A stretch of 64,000 nt of DNA from Hygrocybe punicea (taxonomy: Eukaryota > Basidiomycota > Agaricomycetes > Agaricales > Hygrophoraceae): NCBI GenBank assembly GCA_963556145.1, contig OY744462.1:7812001-7876000 (forward strand). The letters run 5' to 3'. Numbering within the stretch: position 1 is the first letter of the stretch; each line of letters opens with the position of its first letter. The notes under the pieces are model-generated. The model worked only from the letters and a program-made list of their open reading frames with translations. It ran no database searches and had not been told where the DNA came from. Position numbers and translations under genes: made by a program. Positions 31,904 through 43,251 of this stretch are shown here, piece by piece.

Positions 31904-34316
31904 TCAATACCCCCTCCTTAACCAAGCATTCTCTTCTTTCAGTCTCCCATTCTCCTCCTTCAAGTCTTTCAGGTCCCCCGCATGTTCTGCCATCAAGCTT
32001 CTCAGCTCCTGACGCCACCCACGTCCCATGCGTACTAGGTCCAAGTGCAGTCCCACCATCTCATCGTGTGTCTCCCTCCGGAAATCATACATCACCTCCC
32101 GCACGATGGTACGCAGGAGATCGTGTGCGGAAGATACAGGAGGGAGACTCGCGTCGACGACGGCCGAGTGCCTCAGGGGAGATGGCGCCCACGATGACGT
32201 CGCCAACACATCTGCTACAGCCTGGCGTGGAGACACTTGCACTGCCAGGTGTCGGCCCGCCTCGCCCTTATCTTCAACTCCCTTCCTCTGACTCTTCCCG
32301 GCTCCTCTTCCACCGGCCTCCGAGAACCCTACTATCTTCTCCCTCCCCTTCCCCTTCCGCAATTCCTCCACAAGGGAACCGCCTCCCCTCCCAGCAGTAA
32401 TCCAACAATCGACTTCCGGTGCATCCAGCCCCAACGCGCTCAATCCACCACCCCGGTTTTTCCCCGTCTTGCCTCTCGATATTGCATCCACGTTCGCATC
32501 CACATCCGGGAGGTCTGGGGAAGGAGTCCGACCCTCGTCTTCCCTTTGCATCGTGTCCACGCTTGAACCCCCCTGTGGCCCGATAAGCATAGGCGGGGAA
32601 GGCGACTCGGCCCGCGAGATAGAAGAGGCCGGCCTGGCACCGGCCGCCATGCCAGACAAGATAGATTTACTCGACACAGCACTGGCAGAGTTTCGACTCC
32701 CCGAGGTAGACGTCTTCGATGTCGTCGTTGTCCGAGAAGTCACTGACCCGGGCCGTGACCTGCATTGCGCAACAGGGACGCCGAGTGTGGAGTTACGTGG
32801 GCCTGAGGAAGACACCTTCGGAGACACCGATGTCTTCGTTCGGAGGATCGTTTGCCTATCGGCTCCCGCATCCCCACTCGCCTTCACCTTTCCGGGACTC
32901 TTCACGCACAATGAAATTGGACTGGACCTACTATTCCCAAGGGGATCCCTACTAGGTGAGAGGATGTTCTTCTTCGGCATAGCCACCGCAACTTTAGCCC
33001 GGGCTTGTGGTGAATCACCTCCCTTTCCTGCCCCTGAGTTAAACGGCGGAAGCTTTGGAGAAGTAGTGGGAGTTGTCTTGGATTCTGCTCGTGCGCGCAC
33101 TCGCGAAGGTGAAGCTGCAATCTCAACTTTTGGAATGGGTTTGGCTACAGCCTTGGCGGGTTGAGTCTTGGAAGGGGCAACTGGAGGTCGGCGGGCGGGA
33201 TCTGGTTGGGTTGATAGTTTTGCAGGGATGGTCGTCGCGGTACTAGATCTGGAGCTAGATTGTTCTGCTACCATTTTGACTTTTTTCTGTCCGAGCAGCT
33301 CGTAAGCAATGATACACAGTAACTACTAGAAATACCGACCTGAACGCTTATAGTTTCAACTCTGGACCCACTTTCACTGACGACAACAGTCTTGGGAGGT
33401 TTATCAAGGGCACGCAGGTCTAGGATAAGTAATTTGCCGTTATTCGTTCCCAGGTATATTGCTGCACCGTCCGGTGAGAACATCATTGACGTTAAAGGGA
33501 CTTTTACATTTATGGTGCGAAAGAGACTGTGGATCAGAGTTTGAGAGACAAGTTTCAAAGAGGACTTTGAGACAAAACGCCGACGTACGCTTTATCCTTG
33601 TCCAGGTCAACAAGGGAGACATGTCCTGCATCTGTGGCAAAAGCCACCAGTGTTTTACTAAACGGACTGCAAGCAACAGATTCAATCTGCCCAATGGTGC
33701 TCTCGCTCATGACAACCGTCTTCGCAGGACCACTCGGTCGTGTAGTGTCATATACAAGCAGGTGCCTTCCCGCACCCAACAAAAGTCTAGTACGGGTGTG
33801 CATATGAAACACACATGTGTTGATGCGTGCACTTCCAGCGGGGAGACCTCGAAGGACCGTATGCGAGCCAAGAGTGAGATTGTGGACGTGAACGGCACTT
33901 GTGGAGGTAGACGCAAGGAGAGTGCAGTCGTTGGACAGCGCCAACGACGTGATGTGTGACTTGTGCGAGTTGAAAGTCTGGGAGATCTTAAAGTTTCCCG
34001 AGCCATCGTGACATTCGAGAACATGTGTGACTTGGGATACGCTAAATATAAGTGTGTTTCCCATATCTTTGGCGACAAGGTTGGATATTGGTTCTAAATT
34101 GCTTGTGGAGTATATGCAATGCAGCGAGTTGGCGAGTGGGTCGTACTTGTGGACGGCCGAGGGAGATGCTAAGAAGAGAGAGCTGTTGTCTGGTGACCAG
34201 GTGCTGGCGGTAGGACGGTGTATGAGAGACTGACAGGAAGAAACAGAGGATGGTGGGTTTTTGAGGGTTGGCGCATCGAGGAGGGTGAGCGCATCGGTAG
34301 TGGCGAGCGCAAGCAT
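31904..34316 (-). CDS. NEDD1: NEDD1-like WD40 protein (gamma-tubulin targeting)
   Basis: Three exons (34316-33589, 33526-33340, 33286-31904) encode 765 residues. The N-terminal part to about residue 305 is a WD40 propeller, with repeats such as SLALSNDCTLLASTSTSAVH and MMFSPDGAAIYLGTNNGKLL. A long Ser/Pro-rich linker follows. The C-terminus YDFRRETHDEMVGLHLDLVR with MGRGWRQELR and a short coiled coil resembles the NEDD1 C-terminal helical region that binds the gamma-tubulin ring complex. NEDD1 recruits gamma-tubulin to spindle poles. Assignment rests on the propeller plus this C-terminal block; other WD40 scaffolds are possible. Splice signals and phases agree throughout. Confidence 0.72.
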
Positions 34317-34535
34317 CCTGGTCCGGTAACCGTGATCGTGAGTGTCGCAAAAAAGTTGAACGCGCAGGTCACGTGCATTTCACTTTTTTATTCGTGACAA
34401 CACATTGAAGAGGGTCAGAGTAATAAGAGTACTGAGTTTGCAATGGAGAGATTTCAAGACTCCTACGGCATACGGTGTTCCCACGTAACTTGCTTTTTAC
34501 TCATACATACAAGGAACTCCAGCTCTACTCTTGAT

Positions 34536-37008
34536 CTACGGAATGAAAATCCTCGAGTATCCCTCAACACTGCAAATCAACCATTAGCACCAGACAACCA
34601 CGATCTCGCAACGAATCTGATACACAGACCTTCGGCGACAGCAGGGACACCTGTGCTTGGACGCAGCCGACTGTGTAGCCAGATTCTCCCGACATCCATC
34701 ACAAAGCGAGAGACATCTGTAAACGTGTATGAGTGGTGTCCACCACGGGATTGAGTTTTTTGTTTTTGGCACTCACCGACAAGGCCAACAGATGATTTGC
34801 CTGGCATCCACGGTACAGATCACGCAATTTCGCCGCGTCTGATTCATCTCGTCAGCATCATCTGGAACCCTCGCAGTATCTATGACATTATTTGAGCATG
34901 ATCATGGCCACAGTCCAACGTAAAGCCTTACCTGCCTCGGACCGTGAGCCACGAACGGATTGCAACCAGTCATCAGATTCACTACTCCCTCCCTGCACAT
35001 CGCCTGGCGTAGTAAGTAGCTGCTTGTAACGTCGTCGTGTGAGTGGCGATGCCGATGCATCTGTCATATGAGCCAAGAGGAACGATGCAGACACAGAAGT
35101 CGACACAGAAGAGGAGAGGTCCGCGTATAACGCGACAGTCTCGCTTTCAAGCTCACCAGCGGAGGCATGGTCACTCTCAGAAGGCGACGACGGCATCTGG
35201 CTTGCATGGGGAGTACGAGGCTCGAATTCCTCATCGTCATCGCTGACATTGTCCCCTCTAAGAAATCGAGCATAGACATCTGCCTCCTCTGTACTGTTCA
35301 ATTCGTGTCCTAGGACCTCGCTGTCAAGAGAAGGAACGCCACATGGAGGAGCAAGGAGAGGACGAGGTCTGCCCCTGAGTATTTGCCAGCTCAAGCGACA
35401 AAGGCCCCTCGCGCACTGCCACATCACGACGGCAAACCGGGCCAAACCCTTATACCATGGCTTGTCCCACCAAATCCCGCGCCCTTCAGTGGCCGTCTTG
35501 ACATTCCTAATCTCATTGGCAAGCCCGCTCATCGCCTTCTCGCGTCGTCCGCGCCGCTCGACAGTGGGCGAGATGGATATCACACCTGCACGATTCATCT
35601 CGATGGTGCCATATTCCGTGTGCGGTTTCACTGGGCTTATCACGTCCGAGGCGGCGACGCCGCTAACTTCGTTGCCCAGCCCAGCTAAGCTGGTTGCTTC
35701 CAGACTTGCGATACCGACTCGTATTAGGACCAGAGAGAAGTCCTCATCCCATTTGGGAACGAGAGTTGATGCATACCCGAAGAGTGGACGGGTTATCGCA
35801 CCCTCCAGAAGGATCTGGGTTAAGGCATTGAGAGAGATGGTTAGGAGTGTCACCGCCGCAAGGAATGACTCGAATACGCAAGTCATATAGTTAAGAAGCG
35901 GGTACGAGGAGGGAGAGGACCAAAGCACGGAGTAGAAGTGCACGAGGGAGAGGATGGTTGCGATGCCAGTCGGTACAAGGCGGAGGCGAGACCACCGTTT
36001 TCTGACACTTAGAAAGTGTAACATTCCCAGCTGCCAATATGATCAGGTCACCATCTTAGCAAAGGGAGGCCAGACGCACCTGGAGCAGGGGAATAGTCAT
36101 GGTAACGATGACATGTTTGTCAGGTCGAGATGGCAGTCCGTCAGTTTTGATAACATGGGTGATCGGAGAGGCGTAGATGTGGAGCAGGAATGCATATCCG
36201 TGCTGCGAAGAAAATTGGCTCGAATATAAGAAAGAGGGAGTACTGAATACTGACTAGATTAAAGGGAGACAGATTACCATTTGCTCCCGAACCCTCCAAT
36301 CCACGAACGAGCGTTTCACTACAAGACGCGCCGCAGACGGCGCAAAATGTCCTCCAGCACAAATCTTCCATGGACATTTCAGCTGCCCACTTGCCGAGTT
36401 CCTGCAACCAAGACCAATTCCACGAGGGAAATAAATTAGACGTTTGGAGAAGGATGACCACCCAAATGAGCAGTACTCTGCCGAGGAAATAGAGAGAAGG
36501 TAAATAAAATACTAAACGTGAATAAATAGACGAGAAGTTGAGGGGAAGGACAGCGTGATATAGAGCGCGAAACAGGGAATACCCTTGACGGCGATGACGA
36601 GCAAGATTGTAGGCTAAGGGACGTTGTGGAGGAACAACGATGTTTTGGATTCGATGCAATAAAATAGCCTATAATATTGGCCCGTAGGTCAAAAGGCTGG
36701 TCAATCAAATGGTATGCAAAGTTTCACGCTGGCAAATCACTTGCCATGGCAAACAAAACTAGTGCGTAGCCCGAGGTCAAGAAACCCCATGGGCCGGGAA
36801 AGGGGGTAAAGATAGGTTGAATTGCATTCAACTGGTCCTGGTTGCTGGTTGCATCCCAGAGTACATTGTTCCGCCCAGTGTCTTGGCTGAAAAGTTCGTC
36901 GATCAGGCGTATGCGGGCAAGAAACCGAGAAGGAAGAGAGAGGATGGGGCCGAGTTTGAAAGTAATATTAAAGGACGTGCTTGTAGGGTGGTTGACGGTG
37001 GAAGCCAT
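34536..37008 (-). CDS. Membrane RING protein, Asi-like E3 ligase
   Basis: Seven exons (37008-36745, 36668-36305, 36249-36080, 36030-34932, 34879-34777, 34716-34630, 34569-34536) give 706 residues. Hydrophobic segments are GFLTSGYALVLFAM, LVFYLPSLYFLGRVLLIWVV, and further ones at the start of exon 4. A long acidic loop precedes the C-terminal RING: CVIC, WPCRCLSLCDGC and CPCCRR, ending VEGYSRIFIP. This C-terminal RING with several membrane spans resembles Asi1/Asi3 ligases of the inner nuclear membrane. Intron 1 (36744-36669) starts GCAAGT. The exon 2/3 join was chosen for a 55-nt intron; a shorter alternative exists. The gene shares a 173-bp promoter gap with PGS1. Confidence 0.78.
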
Positions 37009-37181
37009 AAGGATTATAATGACTGGTGAAGGGGCTCCACTAACGCCCTAAATGCTTATGTCATTCCGTTTTACAACTTGCCGTGACTGCATGCACACTG
37101 GCATGTCCTTGCCAGTGTCAAGTTGAATATTCCTGTACCTGGCCCAAGGTTGTAGTCTGGAAGAAAAACTTGAGTATTTAC
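37009..37181. promoter_or_regulatory. 173-bp bidirectional promoter, RING gene / PGS1
   Basis: The two start codons face away from each other across 173 bp, so both promoters overlap here. No motif is recognised beyond local inverted words (ctggcatgtccttgccag, 37097-37114). Confidence 0.6.
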
Positions 37182-39019
37182 ATGTTCACAGCGTTACCAG
37201 TACGTGCCAGCGCACTACGACGTTCAACCTATACATACCTTGCCCGTCTTTCGAAACCACCATGCCTCCGCCGTTTCTCGACATCCCATCTGGATCCCCC
37301 CATCCGGGAATTTACCCGCAGTCTAGCTCAGACACAACCATGCTTTGCCATGTCTTCCAATGATGCAAATATTCTATCCGAACCAACCCAATTTTATCAG
37401 CTCCTACTGGTCCGTGTCCCCCTCATATTAATCTCTTAATTGAACTCCCAAATTCACCCAATCCACCTGGGCCAGAGTATGGTTCATCGAGCGCAACGAC
37501 GTATATTTATTTCATCATTGTATATTGGAGAAAACGAGAGCGATCTAGTCAGTCTTCCCTTCTTCTCACACACACCCTCCCTCTCAACTCGATGCTCCCC
37601 CCAGATAGAAGCTTTGTATTTGGCTCTACGCGAAAACCCATCTCTTCACTTGTACATCCAACTCGATTTCAATCGCTCGACGCGTCCAGGACCGTCCTCA
37701 ACCGCACTCGCCCTTCTGCCACTTCTACGAGACTTTCCAGACAGGGTTCACATTTCACTCTTCCGAAGCCCAAAGCTCAGAGGCATCATGGCGAAACTTG
37801 TTCCTCCTCGTTTCAATGAAGGATGGGGAACATGGCATGCCAAGATATACGGCGCAGACGACGAAGTCTTGATCAGTGGGTGCGTCCTCTTTGTTATTAT
37901 TTAGTTTCCCAACTGAACATTTCTAATAACTGTTCTCTCATTTCTGGAAGCGCCAACTTGAGCAAGTCATACTTTACAGACAGACAAGACCGGTATTTTC
38001 ACTTCAAAGCCCAGCCTGCCCTGGCGCAATACTGCTTTTCATTCTTGCAAACGGTGTCACTTTTTTCTTACAAGGTGCTTCTCCCGAGGTCGTCTGGTGA
38101 CCAGTACCATCTCTACTGGCCCGACGCCCACACGCATCCCGACGATATACAATCAAAAGCCGAAAGGGCTCTCTCTGACTTTCAGACTTCACACATGGCC
38201 CTTTCCTCCTCGGCAGAAGACAAGGGCAATGAAGACGAGGTGCTCGTGTTTCCCATTATTCAAGCCGGCCAATTCAATATTCGGGAGGAAGAACATTGTC
38301 TATCCTTGTTATTCAACCACATTGCAGCTCATAAGAGATCGTCGCCGTTTAGCCCGTTAATGGACCTCACCAGCGGCTACTTTGGGTTGTACAAAAAGTA
38401 CCAAGACCTCATCCTGCAGTCTTCTGTCCGTTGCCGCATTGTGGCGGCAAGTCCAAAGGTAATGCTGCGCAAGGAACTGATGGTGACGTACTCACAAAAA
38501 ACTTCTTGATAGGCAAATGGATTTTATGGATCGAAAGGCATTTCCGGTCTAATTCCGGAAGGCTATACGTATTTGGAGCAGCTATTTATGACCGCCGTTC
38601 GTGCCGCAGGGCGGAACTGGGTTTCCGGTCGTGAAAAGGACCCAGATGATGGCGTTCAGTTGACTGAATGGGAAAGGAATGGCTGGACATACCACGCAAA
38701 GGGTATGAAAGACACCCATGTTTCCAGAACAAACTTGCCAGTGACTTATACTGCTTTCTCCAAAGGTATCTGGCTATCCCCATCACCAGACGCGGCGCCT
38801 GCCCTCACTCTTTTCGGCTCGACGAATTTGAACTCGCGATCGTCTAATCTGGACACAGAGTTGTCGTTTATGATGATCACGTCTTCGCCGTGGTTGCGGC
38901 AGAGACTTCAAGAGGAGGTGCAGGCCTTGCGAGCTTTTGCCGTTCCGTGGAGAGGCGAATCGAGGAAGGTCAGGTGGAGGACGATGTTCTTGGTTGGCAT
39001 TGTCGGGGGGATGCTATGA
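37182..39019 (+). CDS. PGS1: Phosphatidylglycerophosphate synthase
   Basis: Six exons (37182-37409, 37476-37547, 37605-37879, 37951-38458, 38513-38702, 38766-39019) give 508 residues, close to yeast Pgs1 (521). Two HKD motifs of the phospholipase D superfamily are present: HAKIYGADDEVLISGANLS and YHAKGIWLSPSPDA followed by GSTNLNSRSS. The enzyme makes phosphatidylglycerophosphate from CDP-diacylglycerol and glycerol-3-phosphate, the first committed step to cardiolipin, in the mitochondrial inner membrane. The N-terminus MFTALPVRASALRRSTYTYL looks like a presequence. All introns are GT-AG with consistent phase. It ends 119 bp from the convergent DTD1. Confidence 0.92.
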
Positions 39020-39138
39020 TGAAGCGTAATCCCCACAACACTCTTTGGACAAACTGGCTGGTTAGATATACCAAGACCATTCGTTCTAACACAAGAAGTT
39101 TACTTGGCTGGTCTACCCCCTGGATCTTCGACATGACG

Positions 39139-40083
39139 TTATCGCTTCTCTTCACTTCCACCCTCTGCCACCTGGGACTTCGCATTCGCAATCCTGTTAT
39201 CCTTCGATTTGCCGGTGCCGAGCGTAAGCTGGTCGATGTACTCGAACTTTCGTGAGTCAAGAGTGAATGTCACCGGACCCTTGACATGGTAATTCATGGA
39301 GATTGAAACGCATCTGCCAAGGAGACTTCCACACACCTCATTTGTTAGGATGACGTTCATCATCGCACCGAACCTACCGTCTGCTCCAACAGTGCCGCAG
39401 CCGATGTGAATGTCACGAGAAAAGCAGTGTGGCGAAGACGAAAACGTACCCTTGATCTTGTCTGGTTTGTATGACTGCCGCATTGTCTCCATGAATGACA
39501 TGTATAACTGCTGAGAGGAATCTGCACTCTGCAAAAAGTAGCAGACTGGAAGTCAGAAAGCGTTCGAAATCGCATGGGAGAGCAGTTTACCATGGCCTTA
39601 TGGAAGTCAGGTTTGTTCCCTTTCGTTGTGTTGGCCATGAGCGTGAATTGGGAGACGCACAATATCTCGCCATCGATATCCTTGACGCTGGATTTCCACA
39701 TTGCGTTGTGCGCATCGGAAAAGAGGCGAAGGGAGAGACTAAGACATGTCCACTGTTCCGTCGTTTTTTTTTTGGGAACTTGATCCTGCACAGGACCTAC
39801 ATTTTGTTGGACAGAGAAGCCGCGTCAAATGTGGTGTCGTCTGCTCTGCGAAAACATCGAAGTCAAGGACTTCATGAGACGCTGTTCGGGTGATGTGCAG
39901 AGCCTGCAGACCTGTTCCGATACCGACCAGAACCATGAGGCCTCGAGAAATTTGGGAGATGACCTCGTCGTCGACTGCTCCGTGCAAGCCCGTGGTTAGT
40001 AAATGAGACCAGACGTTAAAGAAACGGAGCGGAAGGGTACCAGAAATTGAAGCAGAGGCCACACGTTGAACGACTGCTCGCAT
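39139..40083 (-). CDS. DTD1: D-aminoacyl-tRNA deacylase
   Basis: Seven small exons (40083-40041, 39977-39912, 39840-39801, 39738-39591, 39528-39450, 39380-39337, 39279-39139) encode 186 residues. It begins MRAVVQRVASASIS and contains both catalytic signatures: CVSQFTL and, across the last intron, NE/GPVTFTLDS. The enzyme hydrolyses D-amino acids from mischarged tRNA and also clears glycine from tRNA-Ala. Family members are about 150 residues; the extra length is a Lys/Glu-rich C-terminal tail (KSKDNRIANAKSQ). Seven exons in a gene this short shows the intron density of this genome. Confidence 0.9.
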
Positions 40084-40423
40084 GGAGTAAAATTTACCTT
40101 GTTTATCAAAATGAAATTCGTTGTAAAGGGCCCGGGCCGGTGTGCCTCACAGTCATCAATTTTCCCGGTTTGACTCCAACTCGGAGGGGAACCTTCGTAC
40201 AGATACGAACAAGTGCAAATGGCACCGCGAAATGATAGGACTAGTACAGAGATTCAATTGTGAGAAGGTACATACTTGAAATAGATGGACCGGTCCAATC
40301 CTTAGGAAATACAATATCAACCGGACCTGGTGGTTTACAGCACTTTTCACATCTGTATGGAATCGCAAAAAAATAAAATATCTTTGTTCTTGTTTGTACC
40401 GGGACCCCGGCCTGTCTTAGACC

Positions 40424-42000
40424 ATGTCGACCGCCAATAGCCCCGAGCCCGCAGAGCTGCCCTGCATTTCTGTTCCAATAATCGCTCGTCTGACAGTCCA
40501 TGTTCCAGCATCAGGCTCGGGAAAGAAGAAATCCACGAAGAAGGATCTAAGGACGAAGGAATTCACGCATAAATTCTGTGCTACGAAGGCCAACTACATT
40601 GAGCTTCTCAACACGGTCTTAGCAAAGCATCACGTCAACAACAAGTTTCAAGTTTCAGAACGCAGGCGTTATTGCTGCAAGATACAGGTCCCACCTGCCA
40701 AGTGAGTGCATTGGTGAATAAAGCTAGGCTGGAACTGAAATTTCGACCGAAGCAAAGGAGATGCATGTGATGTTGTGAACTTTGCAGAATACGAGGATGT
40801 TGTCAATAAGATCATTGAGAAGAAACCGACCAAAGCAGTTACAATCCTCGTTGACATGAATGATGTCGAGAAGACGGCAAAAAAGGTACGGAGCTGCATA
40901 TATGTGTCAAATATGTATCTCACATTGTAACAGAACATATTGCTTGGTTCCGAGGGTGAAAGTGATGATAATGAAGATGATGGGGACGACATAGATGTGA
41001 GTTGTAAATGCCAATCTATCTACCGTCTAATACTTTTATCAGAACACCACTGGACTTTCGAAGATTGACCTTGAGTTGGCTCGCCTCCGAGGATTACTTG
41101 AGAAGCGCTTCACAAATGACCACGATGCTGGGTATACCTACATAGATCCTCTCACTGCAGAGTCCACACCGTTGACGCCCTTCATGATGAAAGAATGGGC
41201 TCGCGCTATGGTAAGTGCTATGTCAACAGTAGCCCGTATGCTACTAACCTACAAACTAGTATGACGGGACAGCATCTGTAACACATCCCCCGTCAACAGC
41301 AACATTCGATCCTGCCAATCGTAAATCATCCATCACAGCACGTCATCGCTCTGAATCAACAACCTCCTCGTCATCCTCCGCTGTCAACATGTCTGGTGAT
41401 TCGGCACTAGCCCATATCTCACAGATTTTGTCAAGCGTTGCAACAATTGCTCAAGCACCTACTGGTAAACGCCCCACTATGCCAATTCACTCCCCAGACT
41501 CGGCCGACTCGTCTACACTTGCACCAATTACCAATACACCATCAAAACTTCCACGCTTCCTCAAATATGCCGAATGCCATCTCGGAATTTCAAATGCCTC
41601 TGTATATGAACAGCATCTCAAGCAAATGGGATATGGCCCCGATATTCTGCATCTCGTAGATGACGCTGCTCTCAAGGACATTGGAATAAATGCAGGAGAT
41701 GTCATTCGCCTCAAACAGAACTCGTTGCAATGGTGGAACAGCCCAGCTGCAAAACGTAAACCAGACACTCGCACTTCTTCTCCTACCCCCTCCAAGCCGC
41801 CTACCAAAAAAGTACGCTTCGAGAAAAGGTTCCATGATGGCGGCGCCATGCGAATTTATGGGCCCAAGATTATGAAGGGTAATTGTGAACCTGACGACTT
41901 TGATTGGTACTACTATTGTGAAGCTCGAAGCGATATGGTACCTATTCCCACAGGTTACATGCCGGTTCTTGATGGTGAGGATTATGGTGATTCCTTGTAA
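40424..42000 (+). CDS. SAM-domain protein carried by the transposon
   Basis: Five exons (40424-40701, 40753-40885, 40934-40996, 41043-41210, 41260-42000) encode 460 residues. Residues 1-140 form a globular-looking region (VPIIARLTVHVPAS; EFTHKFCATKANYIELLNTV). An acidic stretch and a Ser/Thr-rich linker follow. Residues about 325-390 are a SAM domain (YAECHLGISNASVYEQHLKQ, DIGINAGDVIRLK). A basic segment KPPTKKVRFEKRF then a Tyr-rich tail end the protein. SAM domains mediate protein or nucleic-acid association. The ATG lies 26 bp inside the left inverted repeat, so its promoter must be in the repeat or outside the element. Role in transposition is unknown. Confidence 0.8.
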
Positions 42001-42193
42001 ATTCACCCATTCACGTTTGGTTTCTGTGTCGTGTCGTCTGTCCTCTTTGTCCTGTTTCGTTCACTTTGTTGTCCTTGTTTTTAGCATTCGCACTGTCCTT
42101 GTCGTCGAATCATGTAGTTTTGTCAGTCAATAAATGTTATTTGATCCTTTCATTTGACCGTTTGAGACACCGCATGGCATTACATGAATGAAA

Positions 42194-43251
42194 CTACACA
42201 ACGTATCCAGAAGCACAGAAGAAGCCCCAAGCCTTGTCAGAAGTGATGTTTTGACACGCTCGGTCTATTATGGAAAACGAGAAGTCCTGCCAGTATCGTC
42301 TCAAATAACTCTTGATCGCAGCAAAAGCTTGCTCTATCGGATTCAAGTCTGGTGAGTACGGGGGAAGGAAAATGAGTTTACATTCTAATACACCATTTGA
42401 GCAACACATTCAGGGAGTTGAAAAAACGACTTACGGGCTTCATCTTCAACAAGTGCACGCACTTCCTCAGAGTGGTGGATATTGCAATTGTCTAAGATAA
42501 GGACACTTCGAGGCCCTGGATATGGATTGGTAAGGGGAATCTAAGCTCTGTGTGAGTCCATACTCTAATACTGAATAAATCAAATGAAACGCACGACGAG
42601 CTCTTGAAGAAACTGTAAAAACCGTTCAGAGGTGACAGATCCCGGAATAACATCATACGTGATGATGCCATCGAGTGTTAGGATAGGAAGGATGGAGAAC
42701 CTCTGCCCACGAACAAAACAACGCCTTTGCACACATCTCTGCCCGACCATTGACCAGCCTCGCATACGTGCCGAAGTCTTCTTGTTTCGGGCGGCTTCGT
42801 CAATAAAAATCAACATATCTGGGTTAGGTACTTCATCGGCAATCCTGTTCATGAATGCTGAACGGAGCAAATCATTCCTTTCTAATGCTCGAGAAGAAAC
42901 ACATTTTCGGGAGTAATGAAGACGACGTAGGGTACGAAGGATTGTCGGTATGGAAACCAGGACACCACGTTGGTTGTACAGCTCAGACTGAATCTCATCA
43001 AGATAAATGCAGTGTCTGCGGTGCAAGAGTGCGACAATGAGCTTGAGATCTTCGTGAGAGAGAATCCGATGCCTGCCAGATCGACATGCATGAGGATTAT
43101 AAGGAACCCCGTAGTACCGATCGTAGTCGAGAGTTTGATAGACGAGAGACTTCTTGATGCCCAGGAGATCACAGATCTCCTTGACTTTCCAACCCTTTCG
43201 TGCCAGGACGGGAATACGAGCTTTGAGATCCCATGATACGGGATGGTACAT
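42194..43251 (-). CDS. DD35E transposase (IS630/Tc1-mariner superfamily)
   Basis: Three exons (43251-42595, 42540-42435, 42384-42194) encode 317 residues without stops. The N-terminus has helix-turn-helix units (ARKGWKVKEICDLLGIKKSL; LHRRHCIYLDEIQSELYNQR). Catalytic residues are D in MLIFIDEAARN, D in SVLILDNCNIHH and E in YSPDLNPIEQAF; 35 residues separate the last two. The start at 43251 (MYHPVSWDLKARIPVLARKG) lies 28 bp inside the right inverted repeat. It converges on the SAM-domain gene, with 193 bp between stops. All parts needed for cut-and-paste at TA sites look present. Confidence 0.9.
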
